Position numbers and translations under genes: made by a program
Part shown: one piece after another, positions 41,960-50,900 of the stretch
Numbering within the stretch: the stretch's first letter is position 1
Layout: each line of letters begins with the position of its first letter
Origin: CALLMM01 sp964429855
Lineage (GTDB): Bacteria > Armatimonadota > Chthonomonadetes > Chthonomonadales > CAJBBX01
Assembly (NCBI GenBank): GCA_964429855.1
Contig: CAYSDM010000009.1
Location: 35,808 to 99,807 of the forward strand
Direction of reading: 5' to 3'
DNA: 64,000 bases
The notes under the pieces: model-generated
The model's database searches: none
Seen by the model: only the letters and a program-made list of their open reading frames with translations
What the model was told of the DNA's origin: nothing

Positions 41960-43147
41960 TTATAGCCGGTCGGCTACGGCTGCCTCGATGACGGAGGCAA
42001 TCTCTCCCAGGGGAACCAGTCTCTCAACCGCGCCGGTTTCGTTCGCCATACGCGGCATTCCGAACACGACGCAGGTCTCCTCGTTCTGCGCGTAGCAGAT
42101 TCCCCCGTTCTGGCGCACCGCTTTGACGCCGAGCGCGCCATCCCGTCCCATGCCGGTCAGCACCACTGCGACAACCCGCTTCCCGAACCTCTCGGCGGCG
42201 GAGTTGAGCGTTACGTCCGCCGCCGGTCGGACGCCCCAGAGCGGAGGATCTTCGTTCAGGACGATTCGTCCGCCGTTATTAAATGCCAGATGCTTTCCGG
42301 CGGGAGCGATCAGAACCTCGCCCCGTTTCATCACGTCGCCCTCTTCCGCCTCCCGCACCGTCAGCGCGGAGGAGAGATCAAAACGCATCGCCATCGGGCG
42401 GGAGAACCCGACCGGAAGGTGCTGCACCACCACCACCGCCGCCGACAGGTCACCACGCAGCTTCGGAAGCACCTGACTGAGCGCGGCAGGTCCGCCCGTG
42501 GAAGAGGCGATCACGACAACCGGCTCCGCGCTGCCAAGCAGCGGGCGCGCCGGCTTTACCGCTGGTTTGCCCGGAAACCCCAGTTCCGGCTTTGCGGCGG
42601 GAGCGGCCTCCGTCGCCGGTCGAGGCGCAGCGACCGTTCGGGCTGCGCCGGAGCCGACCGTCATGGCGGCACGCGTCTCCGTTGGTTTCGGGAGAGTAGC
42701 AGGAGCGGCAGTTCGCGCCAGAGAACGCAGACGTCTGCCGTCTACCTTCGCCGCCGCCTGGACTTTCGCGACGATCTCATGCCCGATCTTCTCGATATCC
42801 AGACTGATCGCCCCGGACGGCTTCTGCAGACAGTCCACCGCGCCCAGTTCCAGGCAGCGCAGGGTGATCTCCGCTCCGGCTTCGGTCAGACTAGAGAGCA
42901 TCAGAACGGGAGTCGGGTTCTCGCGCATCAGCCGCGTGAGAAACTCCACCCCGTCCATCCTCGGCATCTCGACATCCAGGGTGATCACATCGGGACGCAG
43001 CGCCTGCGCCTTCTCCAGCCCCTCCTGTCCGTCGCGGGCGACAGCGACAACCTCCATCCCGTTATGGCACAGGATGGCGCTGATCATCTTCCGCATAAAG
43101 GCGGAGTCGTCCACCACCAGCACCCGAATAGCTCTCTCTTCCGTCAC
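41960..43147 (-). CDS. cheB: Chemotaxis methylesterase/glutamine deamidase CheB
   Basis: This 395-residue two-domain protein has an N-terminal receiver (LVVDDSAFM, phospho-Asp in VITLDVEMPRMDGVEF, ~1-125), an Ala/Pro-rich linker of about 80 residues (~130-205) and a C-terminal methylesterase. The catalytic triad is seen as IASSTGGPAAL (Ser), QHLPVGFSRPMAMRF (His) and LTGMGRDGALG (Asp). It starts with GTG. It removes receptor methyl groups and is activated by phosphorylation from CheA, which is not in this window. Confidence 0.95.
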   Translation of the reverse strand: MTEERAIRVLVVDDSAFMRKMISAILCHNGMEVVAVARDGQEGLEKAQALRPDVITLDVEMPRMDGVEFLTRLMRENPTPVLMLSSLTEAGAEITLRCLELGAVDCLQKPSGAISLDIEKIGHEIVAKVQAAAKVDGRRLRSLARTAAPATLPKPTETRAAMTVGSGAARTVAAPRPATEAAPAAKPELGFPGKPAVKPARPLLGSAEPVVVIASSTGGPAALSQVLPKLRGDLSAAVVVVQHLPVGFSRPMAMRFDLSSALTVREAEEGDVMKRGEVLIAPAGKHLAFNNGGRIVLNEDPPLWGVRPAADVTLNSAAERFGKRVVAVVLTGMGRDGALGVKAVRQNGGICYAQNEETCVVFGMPRMANETGAVERLVPLGEIASVIEAAVADRL

Positions 43148-43219
43148 CTCTGTACCTCATCCGTCGGATTCTTCGCAGCCGACATCAGGCGGCTGCCGTC
43201 CTCTCGCCGGCAGTCTGTG

Positions 43220-44083
43220 TCAGGCGGCTGCCGTCATCTCAAACGCGCTCCGCGAACGTTCGATCTGCTCCACCATCTCGTTGATGATCTCTTCCAGATC
43301 GCTCTCTTCCAGCCCCAGACGCTGCATTGCGGTTGTATCGAGTGGCGTCTCCTGGCTGTCGCCCGAAAACCCGATCCCTTCCGAAAGACTGACGATATTG
43401 GCGACATGGACGACGGCGGTCAGATCCGGAGCCTCCTCGCCGCGCTCCAGCAGGTGATGCCCGGCGATGGCGGTGCAGAGCGCGACCGGCAGATTCCACT
43501 TTTCGCCGATCTTCGCTCCCACCTCCGCATGGTCAAAACCGAGCACCTGCTTCTCCGCCGCATGAAACGGTATCTGATCCAGTTCGACAATCGCCCAGAT
43601 CGCCTGAAACTGCGGCTCGACATAGGAGTGGAGAATCACTTTCCCCACATCATGCAGAAGACCGGCGACGAACGCCTCCTCGCTGCGTACCGCCCGGGTA
43701 CGTTTGGCGATGACCTGCGCCGCCATCGCGCACGAGAGCGAATGACGCCACAACTCGCCGGCAGGCAGGCTGTAGCCGCGAATCTCTTTCTTGAGGGTGT
43801 CATAGGCGGCGGCGGCGAGCGCCAGACTGCGAAGAGCCTTCATACCCAGCACCAGCACCGCCTCATTCACCGTGCTGACTCCCCGCGAAAGTCCGTAGTA
43901 AGCGGAGTTCGCGATCTTCAAGACGCGAGTCGTTAACGCAATGTCGGTTGAAATGAGTTCGCCAAGCGCACGCGCCGAGACGGAAGGATCGTCGGTCATC
44001 TTCATCATTTTGATCGCGACGTCCGGAAGCGCCGGAATCTCCTGTACATACTGAACCAGTTGTTCCAGAGTTAACTTGGACAT
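43220..44083 (-). CDS. HDOD-domain protein
   Basis: This 287-residue protein is almost wholly one HDOD domain, an inactive HD-like fold: EIPALPDVAIKMMKMTDDPS, ANSAYYGLSRGVSTVNEAVL and AGLLHDVGKVILHSY. Family proteins are linked to signalling and regulation, often with cyclic-di-GMP or chemotaxis genes. It is embedded between cheD and cheB in this operon, which suggests a part in the chemosensory pathway; the exact role is unknown. Confidence 0.88.
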   Translation of the reverse strand: MSKLTLEQLVQYVQEIPALPDVAIKMMKMTDDPSVSARALGELISTDIALTTRVLKIANSAYYGLSRGVSTVNEAVLVLGMKALRSLALAAAAYDTLKKEIRGYSLPAGELWRHSLSCAMAAQVIAKRTRAVRSEEAFVAGLLHDVGKVILHSYVEPQFQAIWAIVELDQIPFHAAEKQVLGFDHAEVGAKIGEKWNLPVALCTAIAGHHLLERGEEAPDLTAVVHVANIVSLSEGIGFSGDSQETPLDTTAMQRLGLEESDLEEIINEMVEQIERSRSAFEMTAAA

Positions 44084-44110
44084 TAAACACCACCCAGCGG
44101 GAAAGATCGG

Positions 44111-44641
44111 TCAGGCTGCGCGGCGGAGAGACAAAGCCTCCGCCTCTCCCAGCACAATGAGATCCTTCTCTCCCTTTCCTATGGTTTTCACGCGCACGCA
44201 GCCATCCTCGACAAAAAAGTATACGGTACGTCCGATGCTGCCGCCCAGATCCTGCGCCATGACGAGCAGTCCATACTCGCTCAGCGCCGTCAGAACTGCT
44301 AATTTGTTACGCTGCCCCACATCCAGGCGCGGTCCGGTTCCGTTAAAAGAGAATAGCTGCGCCCCGCCCGCGACCGCCACCTGCAGCCGGTGCAGAGCAG
44401 CTCCCTGCTGTTTCATCTGCTCAAGGAGGGCGGGAATAGCGGTGTTGGCAAACTTTCCGGGAGCGTCGTCTCCCTGGTGCAGCTTTGCAGGCAGCACCAC
44501 ATGCGCCATCCCCGCGATTTTCGCCTGCCGATCATAGATGCAAACCCCGATGCAGGAACCCAGCCCCAGCGCGACCAGAACATCCCCTGACTGCTTTGAT
44601 ACTTTTATCTCCGCCATCCCCACCATGATTGCCTGACCCAT
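44111..44641 (-). CDS. cheD: Chemoreceptor glutamine deamidase CheD
   Basis: This ~176-residue protein has the family motif LGLGSCIGVCIYDRQAKIAG with the catalytic Cys and MAHVVLP with the His, then AVAGGAQLFSF. It deamidates receptor glutamines and partners with CheC. The ATG at 44641 comes one base after the cheC stop codon; the open frame continues further upstream inside cheC. The adjacent cheC-cheD order matches their known protein interaction. Confidence 0.92.
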   Translation of the reverse strand: MGQAIMVGMAEIKVSKQSGDVLVALGLGSCIGVCIYDRQAKIAGMAHVVLPAKLHQGDDAPGKFANTAIPALLEQMKQQGAALHRLQVAVAGGAQLFSFNGTGPRLDVGQRNKLAVLTALSEYGLLVMAQDLGGSIGRTVYFFVEDGCVRVKTIGKGEKDLIVLGEAEALSLRRAA

Positions 44642-44642
44642 C

Positions 44643-45263
44643 TTACGATTCGATCCCCAGTGCTTGAAATAGTACTGCCAGCGAATCCGGCTCCGGGATA
44701 AACACAAAGACTCCCTCTACCGGGTACTCCGTATCCGCCAGCCGCGTCATGATCGTCAGCGCGTGGTCGCCAATATTCGGCGAAATCGTAAGAATGCTGG
44801 CTAAGATCGCCCCCGTCATATCTATGGCGATGCCGGGAGGCGAGGAAGGCAGGCTCAGAGCGGTCAGGTCGCTGATCGCATTCAGGAAAGAGGAGATGAG
44901 AACATTACCGACCTCCATCAGAGCGGAGCACTCCAGCTCCTCCAGAACGGTTGTCGTTCCATGCTCACGTCCCAGCAGCAGGTCCGTCAACTGACAGGCG
45001 CTGTCATAGGGAAAGAGAAAGGCTACGTGACCGCAGACATCTCCCTCGACAGGCATATAGACGGAGGCGGCCAGCGCCTCCAGATCGCCCAGAATGCTTT
45101 CGAACTCGTTCATGACCATCATGCCGAAAGCCGGCACGGACATGGAAAAGGATTCCCCTGTCATGGTTGTCAGGGAGGTCACAGCATGTCCGGTGCCGAT
45201 GTTGGCGACTTCGCGCAGCACATCCACCTGCATCTCATTCAATTGTCTGGCTGTTGAGGGCAT
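44643..45263 (-). CDS. cheC: CheC-type CheY-P phosphatase
   Basis: This 206-residue protein has two phosphatase helices with the Glu-x-x-Asn pairs, LREVANIGTGHAVTSL and LMEVGNVLISSFLNAI, as in active CheC. By family knowledge it binds CheD, which increases its activity. It is the first gene of the operon and is divergent from the McrB-like gene across a 149-base gap. Confidence 0.92.
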   Translation of the reverse strand: MPSTARQLNEMQVDVLREVANIGTGHAVTSLTTMTGESFSMSVPAFGMMVMNEFESILGDLEALAASVYMPVEGDVCGHVAFLFPYDSACQLTDLLLGREHGTTTVLEELECSALMEVGNVLISSFLNAISDLTALSLPSSPPGIAIDMTGAILASILTISPNIGDHALTIMTRLADTEYPVEGVFVFIPEPDSLAVLFQALGIES

Positions 45264-45304
45264 AGAGAATGCCTTTCCTTCGGTACTTAACCATTATCGG
45301 TTCC

Positions 45305-45325
45305 GCTCTGCTCGAATCGCAGAGC
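45305..45325. promoter_or_regulatory. Inverted repeat in the cheC/McrB-like divergent region
   Basis: GCTCTGC (45305-45311) and GCAGAGC (45319-45325) form a perfect 7-base palindrome with a 7-base centre. It lies about 42 bases upstream of the cheC start, so an operator is possible. Confidence 0.35.
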
Positions 45326-45412
45326 AGGACAACCGACTCCGCTTCACGAAACTGAAGTCTATCATCCTGTATCCCGTATTCCACACAGGACCATCAGGGA
45401 TACTATAAGAAA

Positions 45413-47338
45413 TTGAAACGCGAAGATTTATATCAGGACTCGCTGCTGACGGAGACCCAGAAGGCGCGCCTGCTCGCCTGGGGCGCATGGTGGGAAGAGG
45501 GGGAGGAGCGTTTCGCGCACTGGGAGACTCGCGAAGAGGATGAGGCGACCGCGGAGGCGTTTGCGGAACTCCTGCGCCAGAGCGATTTTGCCGGGGGCGG
45601 CGATCTGTCCGTCGGGCAACTGGATGGGCTGTGCAGGCTGGCGCGGCGGTTCAGCGAGCATCGCAATCTGAACCGCCGCCTTTATGCCGACCCTGGGCGC
45701 CGTTCGGCGTTCAATGAATCGTTGAGAAACCTTCTGTTCGGCGCGGACGCGCTGCCGACGCGCCTCTCCGCGTTTCTGCAGCAGCGTGGCGTGGGAGCGC
45801 AGACCGCTTCGCTGTTTCTCTGCGCCGCCTTCCCAACCCGCTTTCCCCTGATCGTTCCGGGAAGTCTTGCTCCGCTGGAACTGACGCCGGAGCAGTATCA
45901 ACGCGCCCTGGAGATCGCGGCGGAGCGTTATGTCCTGGCAGAGATGCATCCAGGCAATCCCCTCCATTCGCTGCTGCGCGACATGGTGCTCTATCAGGCG
46001 GCGCGGGAGACGCTGGGGGTTCCGACCTACACGGAGCTTCACCGCCTGCTGTGCGCGGCTCCGCGAGAGGTGAATGCGGCGACCGTGCCGACGCGGGTGC
46101 AGGAGCCGCGCGCTGTCTACGCGACCTTGCCTTTGCCGGATACGGGAGAGCGGCGCGCCTCTCTGTCGGAGAACGACCTGCTAACGACGCTGGAGAGCGC
46201 GATACGCGAACAGGGCTTCTCCTTTCCTCCCCTGATGCTGCGCAACTACTATATCGCGCTGAAAACCAGACCATTCGTTCTGCTCTGCGGAATCTCCGGC
46301 ATGGGGAAGACGCGCCTGACACAGCTTTTCGCGGACACAATCACCGGCGATTCCGCCGCACAGTATCTTCTTCTGCCCGTGCGTCCCGATTGGACGGATC
46401 CGACACCGCTCCTGGGCTACCTTAACCTGCTGTCATCCCCGGAGGGGCGTTATGTCTCAACGCGCTTTCTGAAGTTTCTGCAGCGGGCGGCGCGTCCCGA
46501 AAACGCCGGAAGAGCCTTCTTTATCTGTCTGGATGAGATGAATCTGGCGCGGGTGGAGCACTACTTCGCCGACCTGCTCTCCGCGATGGAGACGCCGGAA
46601 AAGACGATCTATCTGGAGGACGGAACCGCCGTTCGCATTCCGCCGAACCTGTTTATCACCGGTTCGGTGAATGTGGATGAGTCTACATTCGCCTTCAGCC
46701 GCAAGGTGCTGGATCGCGCCAACACCATCGAATTCACCGACGCCGATTTCTCCGCGCTGCTGCGCCGCGAACCCTCTGCGCCCACGCATCGCGGGAAGCC
46801 GCCGCCCGCTCCGTCGCAGGAGAGGTTTATTGCGCAGCAGGCTCTCTTTCTGGGAAGCCGCATGCCGGATGTCTTTGCGGCGCAGCGACGCTTGCAGGCA
46901 TTGCGCGCTGATCTGCTGCCGCGCACCTTACAGATTCTTACCGACCTGAATAAGGCGCTGGCAGTTGGACAGATTTCGTTCGGGTATCGAATCCGGGATG
47001 AGGCGTTGATCTACCTTGCCAACAGCTTTGATGGACGGGGACATGGACTGCTGGATGCGAATCTGGAGCGAAACTGGCAGACCGCGCTCGATTTTCAGAT
47101 TCTGCAGAAGGCGCTGCCGCGACTCTCCGGCGCGCAGGAGCAGATTGAAGCCTCTCTGCGCGCGACACTGCTCTATCTGCTGCCGGAGAGCGAAACGCTG
47201 CTGACGAATGCGGCGGGGAACCTGCGTCTGCTGGAGGAGCGCGCCGCGCAGGCGGCTTTCCCGCGCTCTGCGCGAAAACTGTGCCGGCTGTATGCGCGGA
47301 TTCAACGTGACGGGTATGTGATGTTCTACGATTCGTGA
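45413..47338 (+). CDS. McrB-like AAA+ ATPase
   Basis: This 641-residue protein has the McrB-type AAA+ module in its C-terminal half: Walker A GISGMGKT (293-300), Walker B with sensor residues FICLDEMNLARVEHYFADLL (370-389) and GSVNVDESTFAFSRKVLDRA (417-436), which is the typical MNVDE/arginine-finger stretch. The N-terminal ~230 residues are a helical region (LSAFLQQRGVGAQTASLFLC) of unknown use, perhaps target recognition. McrB motors normally work with a McrC nuclease, but none is adjacent. The start is a TTG with a weak ribosome site. Confidence 0.85.
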   Translation: MKREDLYQDSLLTETQKARLLAWGAWWEEGEERFAHWETREEDEATAEAFAELLRQSDFAGGGDLSVGQLDGLCRLARRFSEHRNLNRRLYADPGRRSAFNESLRNLLFGADALPTRLSAFLQQRGVGAQTASLFLCAAFPTRFPLIVPGSLAPLELTPEQYQRALEIAAERYVLAEMHPGNPLHSLLRDMVLYQAARETLGVPTYTELHRLLCAAPREVNAATVPTRVQEPRAVYATLPLPDTGERRASLSENDLLTTLESAIREQGFSFPPLMLRNYYIALKTRPFVLLCGISGMGKTRLTQLFADTITGDSAAQYLLLPVRPDWTDPTPLLGYLNLLSSPEGRYVSTRFLKFLQRAARPENAGRAFFICLDEMNLARVEHYFADLLSAMETPEKTIYLEDGTAVRIPPNLFITGSVNVDESTFAFSRKVLDRANTIEFTDADFSALLRREPSAPTHRGKPPPAPSQERFIAQQALFLGSRMPDVFAAQRRLQALRADLLPRTLQILTDLNKALAVGQISFGYRIRDEALIYLANSFDGRGHGLLDANLERNWQTALDFQILQKALPRLSGAQEQIEASLRATLLYLLPESETLLTNAAGNLRLLEERAAQAAFPRSARKLCRLYARIQRDGYVMFYDS

Positions 47339-47364
47339 GCGGGCGGGGAGGCGGTTGTTCCGCC

Positions 47365-47545
47365 AGTACGTCGTCAAGGTCGTTTGGATGGCTGTCATTC
47401 TGAACGAAGCGCAACCCCGCTGTCATTCTGAGCGAAGCGAAGAATCTGAAGATGTCTCGCTGCGCTCGACAGGACAGGGTTTCGCGACGCTGCGCTCGAC
47501 AGGACAGCCATGCTATGCAGCCCTTCTTCCTTGAAGGAGAACTAG
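47365..47545 (+). repeat. Dispersed intergenic repeat, copy B
   Basis: This is the fullest copy. It contains two copies of tgtcattctgarcgaagc and two of cgctgcgctcgacaggacag, and the edges ccagtacgtcgtca and ccttgaaggagaactag. It sits between the convergent McrB-like and PP-loop genes, and its right edge overlaps the stop codon of the latter. Confidence 0.85.
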
Positions 47546-48699
47546 GAGCTTCTTCGAATGAGACGGTTCCCTGCTCGGCGCAAGAAGAGTTTCATCTTTT
47601 TACGAGCCGTGAGCAGGGACCTTGCCCGCCTGCGGGAGCGTTCGATCAGCCTCCGCACGGCGCTGGCGGTCTGTGAATCCAGTTCTCCCTCCAGGTAACT
47701 CCGATAGGCGTCTATCATGTCCGGGTTGGCGATGTGGGACAGAGAGTCAACCCGATCCGCCAGTGACGTTTCGCGGTCAAATGCCGCAAAGCGATCCAGC
47801 ATGCCGCATGCCGCCAACCCAAGCTGCGTTCGCAGGCACTTCTCGCAGCGCGAGCAGTTTTTGCCCGAGTTCAGGTACTGCCAGCAGACGCGAAGATGCT
47901 CCTGAACAAGCGGTTCACCGGCAATAATCCGCAGTTTTTCGGAGCGCCATAGCTCCGCGCCGAAATGGACGATCTCCAGACGCGCAGAACTCCAGAGCGG
48001 GTCCAGGCGATAGTGCGACCCCCAGGGGTGATCGGTGTCGTAGGGATAGGAGGAAGAGATCAGCAGTCGCTCCAGATGGTCGGTGAGGAGATGCCCGGCA
48101 GCCACCAACCCGCCCCCGTGCGCGCGCTCGAAGGGAACGCCGGAAAAGGTGGCGTTCTGGCGCAGGTTGGCGCGAAGAAAGATCGCTTTCGCCCCGACCT
48201 CCGCCGCGACCTGCCGGACGCTGGTTTCTATATCCACCTGTCGCGGCCGATCCTCCAGAGAAACATCGTATCCGTGAATATAGAGCAGGTATTGAATGCG
48301 CTGACGATAGCGCAGGAGCGTATAGAACGAATCGACCCCGCTGGAGAAGCACAGCCCTGTTGAGGCGACGCTGCGACGGGCTGTCGGCGCGCCGAGGGGA
48401 ACGGTCGGCAGAGCGGTCGGGTAGTTCCACCACTGCCGCAGAATGTCAGCAAGGTGCGGCAGGCAGCCATACCACTCCGGGCAGACCTCTCCCTCCAGAG
48501 ACAGCGTCATCTGCTGCGCCAGACAGGGAATCCACAGGGCGCTTCCATATGCCTCCGTTGCCGGAACAAGAGTCGTATCGGCGGATTCAAACCAGATCGC
48601 GCCGTCGCTTGCCTGCGCGCAGACCCGGTATCCTCCCTGCGCGCGCGATGCCTCCGGGCGACTTATTCTATATTCTCTGGATCGCCTCTGCGGCTTCAT
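47542..48699 (-). CDS. PP-loop ATPase-like protein with zinc-ribbon Cys motif
   Basis: This ~385-residue protein has a PP-loop pyrophosphatase motif FSSGVDS at residues 118-124, as in QueC- and asparagine-synthetase-like ATP pyrophosphatases. A Cys cluster NCSRCEKC (Cys282, 285, 288) may bind zinc or a metal, as in QueC-like proteins. It lacks the usual full-length QueC layout, and no other queuosine gene is near. Stand-alone relatives occur in defence and glycan loci; function here is unknown. The ATG at 48699 is preferred; a GTG at 48732 would add 11 residues. The stop codon lies within repeat copy B. Confidence 0.75.
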   Translation of the reverse strand: MKPQRRSREYRISRPEASRAQGGYRVCAQASDGAIWFESADTTLVPATEAYGSALWIPCLAQQMTLSLEGEVCPEWYGCLPHLADILRQWWNYPTALPTVPLGAPTARRSVASTGLCFSSGVDSFYTLLRYRQRIQYLLYIHGYDVSLEDRPRQVDIETSVRQVAAEVGAKAIFLRANLRQNATFSGVPFERAHGGGLVAAGHLLTDHLERLLISSSYPYDTDHPWGSHYRLDPLWSSARLEIVHFGAELWRSEKLRIIAGEPLVQEHLRVCWQYLNSGKNCSRCEKCLRTQLGLAACGMLDRFAAFDRETSLADRVDSLSHIANPDMIDAYRSYLEGELDSQTASAVRRLIERSRRRARSLLTARKKMKLFLRRAGNRLIRRSS

Positions 48700-48931
48700 C
48701 GCCCTCACTCGCCGTAGTGCATGGACCTTCACTGCCTGTGACTGTCCGACTGCCGGATTGACCTACATTCACCCGGGCTGTTACATTATCCTCGTTTGTC
48801 GCCCGTTTCTTTACCGTTTTTGAAAAGGACAGTATCTGTTTCAAGCGACAATGCATCTGGAGGGATAGCGCGCCGGTTCTGAATCGTAGAAGGTAGTATG
48901 CGACGACATGACAGGTAGGGGAGAAGCGGGT

Positions 48932-49558
48932 ATGGAGGAGTTTTCGCCGCTGCAGCATATTCGGCTGGATCAACTGAATGAGGAGTACCGGGCGCGTTAT
49001 GGCGCGGCGATCGCCCTTCTGAAAGAGGAGGTGGGCGAGGGGGATCTCTATGAGAACGTCGTGGCGCGCGCCATGATTACCCCCAACGGAGCCTGGTATG
49101 AGTGCGCTGATCTGGCGGCGGAGTTTTCCGGAATCTCCGGCGGACCGGTCTCCTACCGGTTCTTAGAGGAGCGAGAGGCGCTGACGCTGCTGCAGAATCT
49201 CGACAGCCTGTCACGCGCAATAGACCACCACAACGCCCGGCACTTCGATCTGCTGGCGCTCTATACGCGCGCCGGGATCGTGGACGGGCGCGGCGTCTAC
49301 CTCTATCGTCATCTGCCGTCGCCGGAAGCCTCGGTGCGTCCGCCGCGCGCCCTCGGTAAGTTTCGCCCGGATCATTTACCGCTCTTCTATCGCTGCCGCC
49401 TGGACACGACTCTGACGGTGGAGGGAGTACATCTGCATCGCGGGGTCGTCTTCGGGCTGGCGCTGCCGGGCGATAAGAACCTCTATGTCGAGATGGCTTA
49501 CGAAGGGGAGAACCTGCAGAACCTCGGCGCGATGCCGCTCGCTCCGCTGGAGCAATAA
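48932..49558 (+). CDS. Hypothetical protein, ~208 residues
   Basis: No family was recognised. It looks soluble and mixed alpha/beta, beginning MEEFSPLQHIRLDQLNEEYR, with Tyr-rich segments (AMITPNGAWYECADLAAEFS) and a C-terminal beta-rich part. The ATG at 48932 follows GGGGAG; the frame is open from 48908. It is divergent from the PP-loop gene and convergent with argD, and shares their region without an obvious functional link. Confidence 0.65.
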   Translation: MEEFSPLQHIRLDQLNEEYRARYGAAIALLKEEVGEGDLYENVVARAMITPNGAWYECADLAAEFSGISGGPVSYRFLEEREALTLLQNLDSLSRAIDHHNARHFDLLALYTRAGIVDGRGVYLYRHLPSPEASVRPPRALGKFRPDHLPLFYRCRLDTTLTVEGVHLHRGVVFGLALPGDKNLYVEMAYEGENLQNLGAMPLAPLEQ

Positions 49559-49593
49559 AAAAACCTCGGAGAGAGCTTCCAGAGCTCTCTCCG
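49556..49593 (-). terminator. Rho-independent terminator of argD
   Basis: CGGAGAGAGCT and AGCTCTCTCCG form an 11-base perfect stem with a 5-base loop; on the minus strand a run of seven T residues follows. It lies just beyond the argD stop codon and overlaps the stop of the convergent hypothetical gene. Confidence 0.85.
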
Positions 49594-49608
49594 GGTTGAT
49601 CTCCATGA

Positions 49609-50829
49609 TTACAGGCTGTGGAGAAGCTCCTCCAGCGTCTGCGCCACCCGATCACAGTCGGCTTCGGTGATGATGAGCGGGGGAACGAACCGCAGGATCG
49701 TGTCGCCGATGGCATTGATCACGATTCCCCGCGCCAGCATCTCTTTTTGCACGCGCTTCGCCTCCGGCACGCTCAACTCCAGCCCGACCATCAGCCCCAC
49801 GCCCCGCGCCTCCTGAATCTTCTCCGGCATCGCCTGCTGAAGACGATGCAGACCCGCCAGGAAGTAGTCTCCAACGCGCGCGGCACGATTCATCAGGTCT
49901 TCCTCTTCCAGCACATCCAGCACCGCGAGCGCCGCCGCGCAGGCAAGCGGCTGCCCGCCAAAGGTAGAGCCGTGATCGCCGGGAACCAGCGTGCGCGCCG
50001 CCTCGCCCCGCGCCAGACAGACTCCCATCGGCACGCCGTCGGCAATCGCCTTCGCCAGCGTCACGATGTCAGGAGCGATGCGGGAGTGCGCGCCTGCCAG
50101 AAACTTGCCGGTGCGCCCCATCCCGCTCTGAATCTCGTCGCAGATCATCAGGATGCCCGACTCATCGCACAGCGCCCGGATCGCCGACATAAACTCCTTC
50201 GGGACGATGTGGATGCCGGTCTCGCCCTGAATCGGCTCGATCATTACCGCGCAGGTGCGCTCATTGATCGCCTCATCCAGCGCATGAAGGTCACCGACCG
50301 GCAGATACTTGAAACCGGGAGGCAGCGGTTTGAAAGGCTCCTGATATTTCGGCTGCGCGGTCGCGGTGACGGTCGCCAGCGTGCGTCCGTGAAAAGACTT
50401 CTCAAAGGTGATGATCTCGCAGCAGTCCGGTCCCTTATGCTGTTTCGCCCATTTACGCGCTATTTTAATCGCGCACTCATTGGCTTCCGCGCCGGAGTTG
50501 CAGAAGAAGGCGCGCTCCATGCAGGTCAGTTCGCACAGGCGGCGGGCAAGAGCGGGCTGAAGCGGGTTGTAGTAGAGATTGCTCAGGTGCATCAGCGTCG
50601 CCGCCTGTTCGCCGATAGCGCGGGCGACGCGCGGATGGCAGTGCCCGACGGCGCACACGGCGATTCCCGCCAGGAAGTCCAGATACTCCTTCCCCTCCGA
50701 ATCCCATAGACGCGCGCCCTCTCCACGCACGAACATGACCGGCTGACGGGCGTAGGTTCCCATCACGTACTCGCTGTCCCATGCCATCAACTGCGCGGCG
50801 TTCACACTCTCCTGCGTCGTTGCGCTCAT
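49609..50829 (-). CDS. argD: Acetylornithine aminotransferase
   Basis: This 406-residue class III PLP aminotransferase acts in arginine synthesis, converting N-acetylglutamate semialdehyde to N-acetylornithine. It shows FCNSGAEANECAIKIARKWA, MIEPIQGETGIHIV, CDEIQSGMGRTGKFLA and the PLP lysine in IVTLAKAIADG. The length and SDR-free single domain are normal. Ornithine or succinylornithine activity cannot be excluded. It is followed by a strong terminator and stands as its own unit. Confidence 0.92.
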   Translation of the reverse strand: MSATTQESVNAAQLMAWDSEYVMGTYARQPVMFVRGEGARLWDSEGKEYLDFLAGIAVCAVGHCHPRVARAIGEQAATLMHLSNLYYNPLQPALARRLCELTCMERAFFCNSGAEANECAIKIARKWAKQHKGPDCCEIITFEKSFHGRTLATVTATAQPKYQEPFKPLPPGFKYLPVGDLHALDEAINERTCAVMIEPIQGETGIHIVPKEFMSAIRALCDESGILMICDEIQSGMGRTGKFLAGAHSRIAPDIVTLAKAIADGVPMGVCLARGEAARTLVPGDHGSTFGGQPLACAAALAVLDVLEEEDLMNRAARVGDYFLAGLHRLQQAMPEKIQEARGVGLMVGLELSVPEAKRVQKEMLARGIVINAIGDTILRFVPPLIITEADCDRVAQTLEELLHSL

Positions 50830-50900
50830 GCGTTCACCTCATCTACTGGTTTTTCCCGTACAGACCGGGATTTTTGTAGTGTACCACATCCGCCGTATCG

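Noticed and set aside
47365..47545. Repeat copy B as a CRISPR array
   Set aside because: The internal duplicated blocks are irregular, only two copies each, with no uniform spacers and no cas genes.
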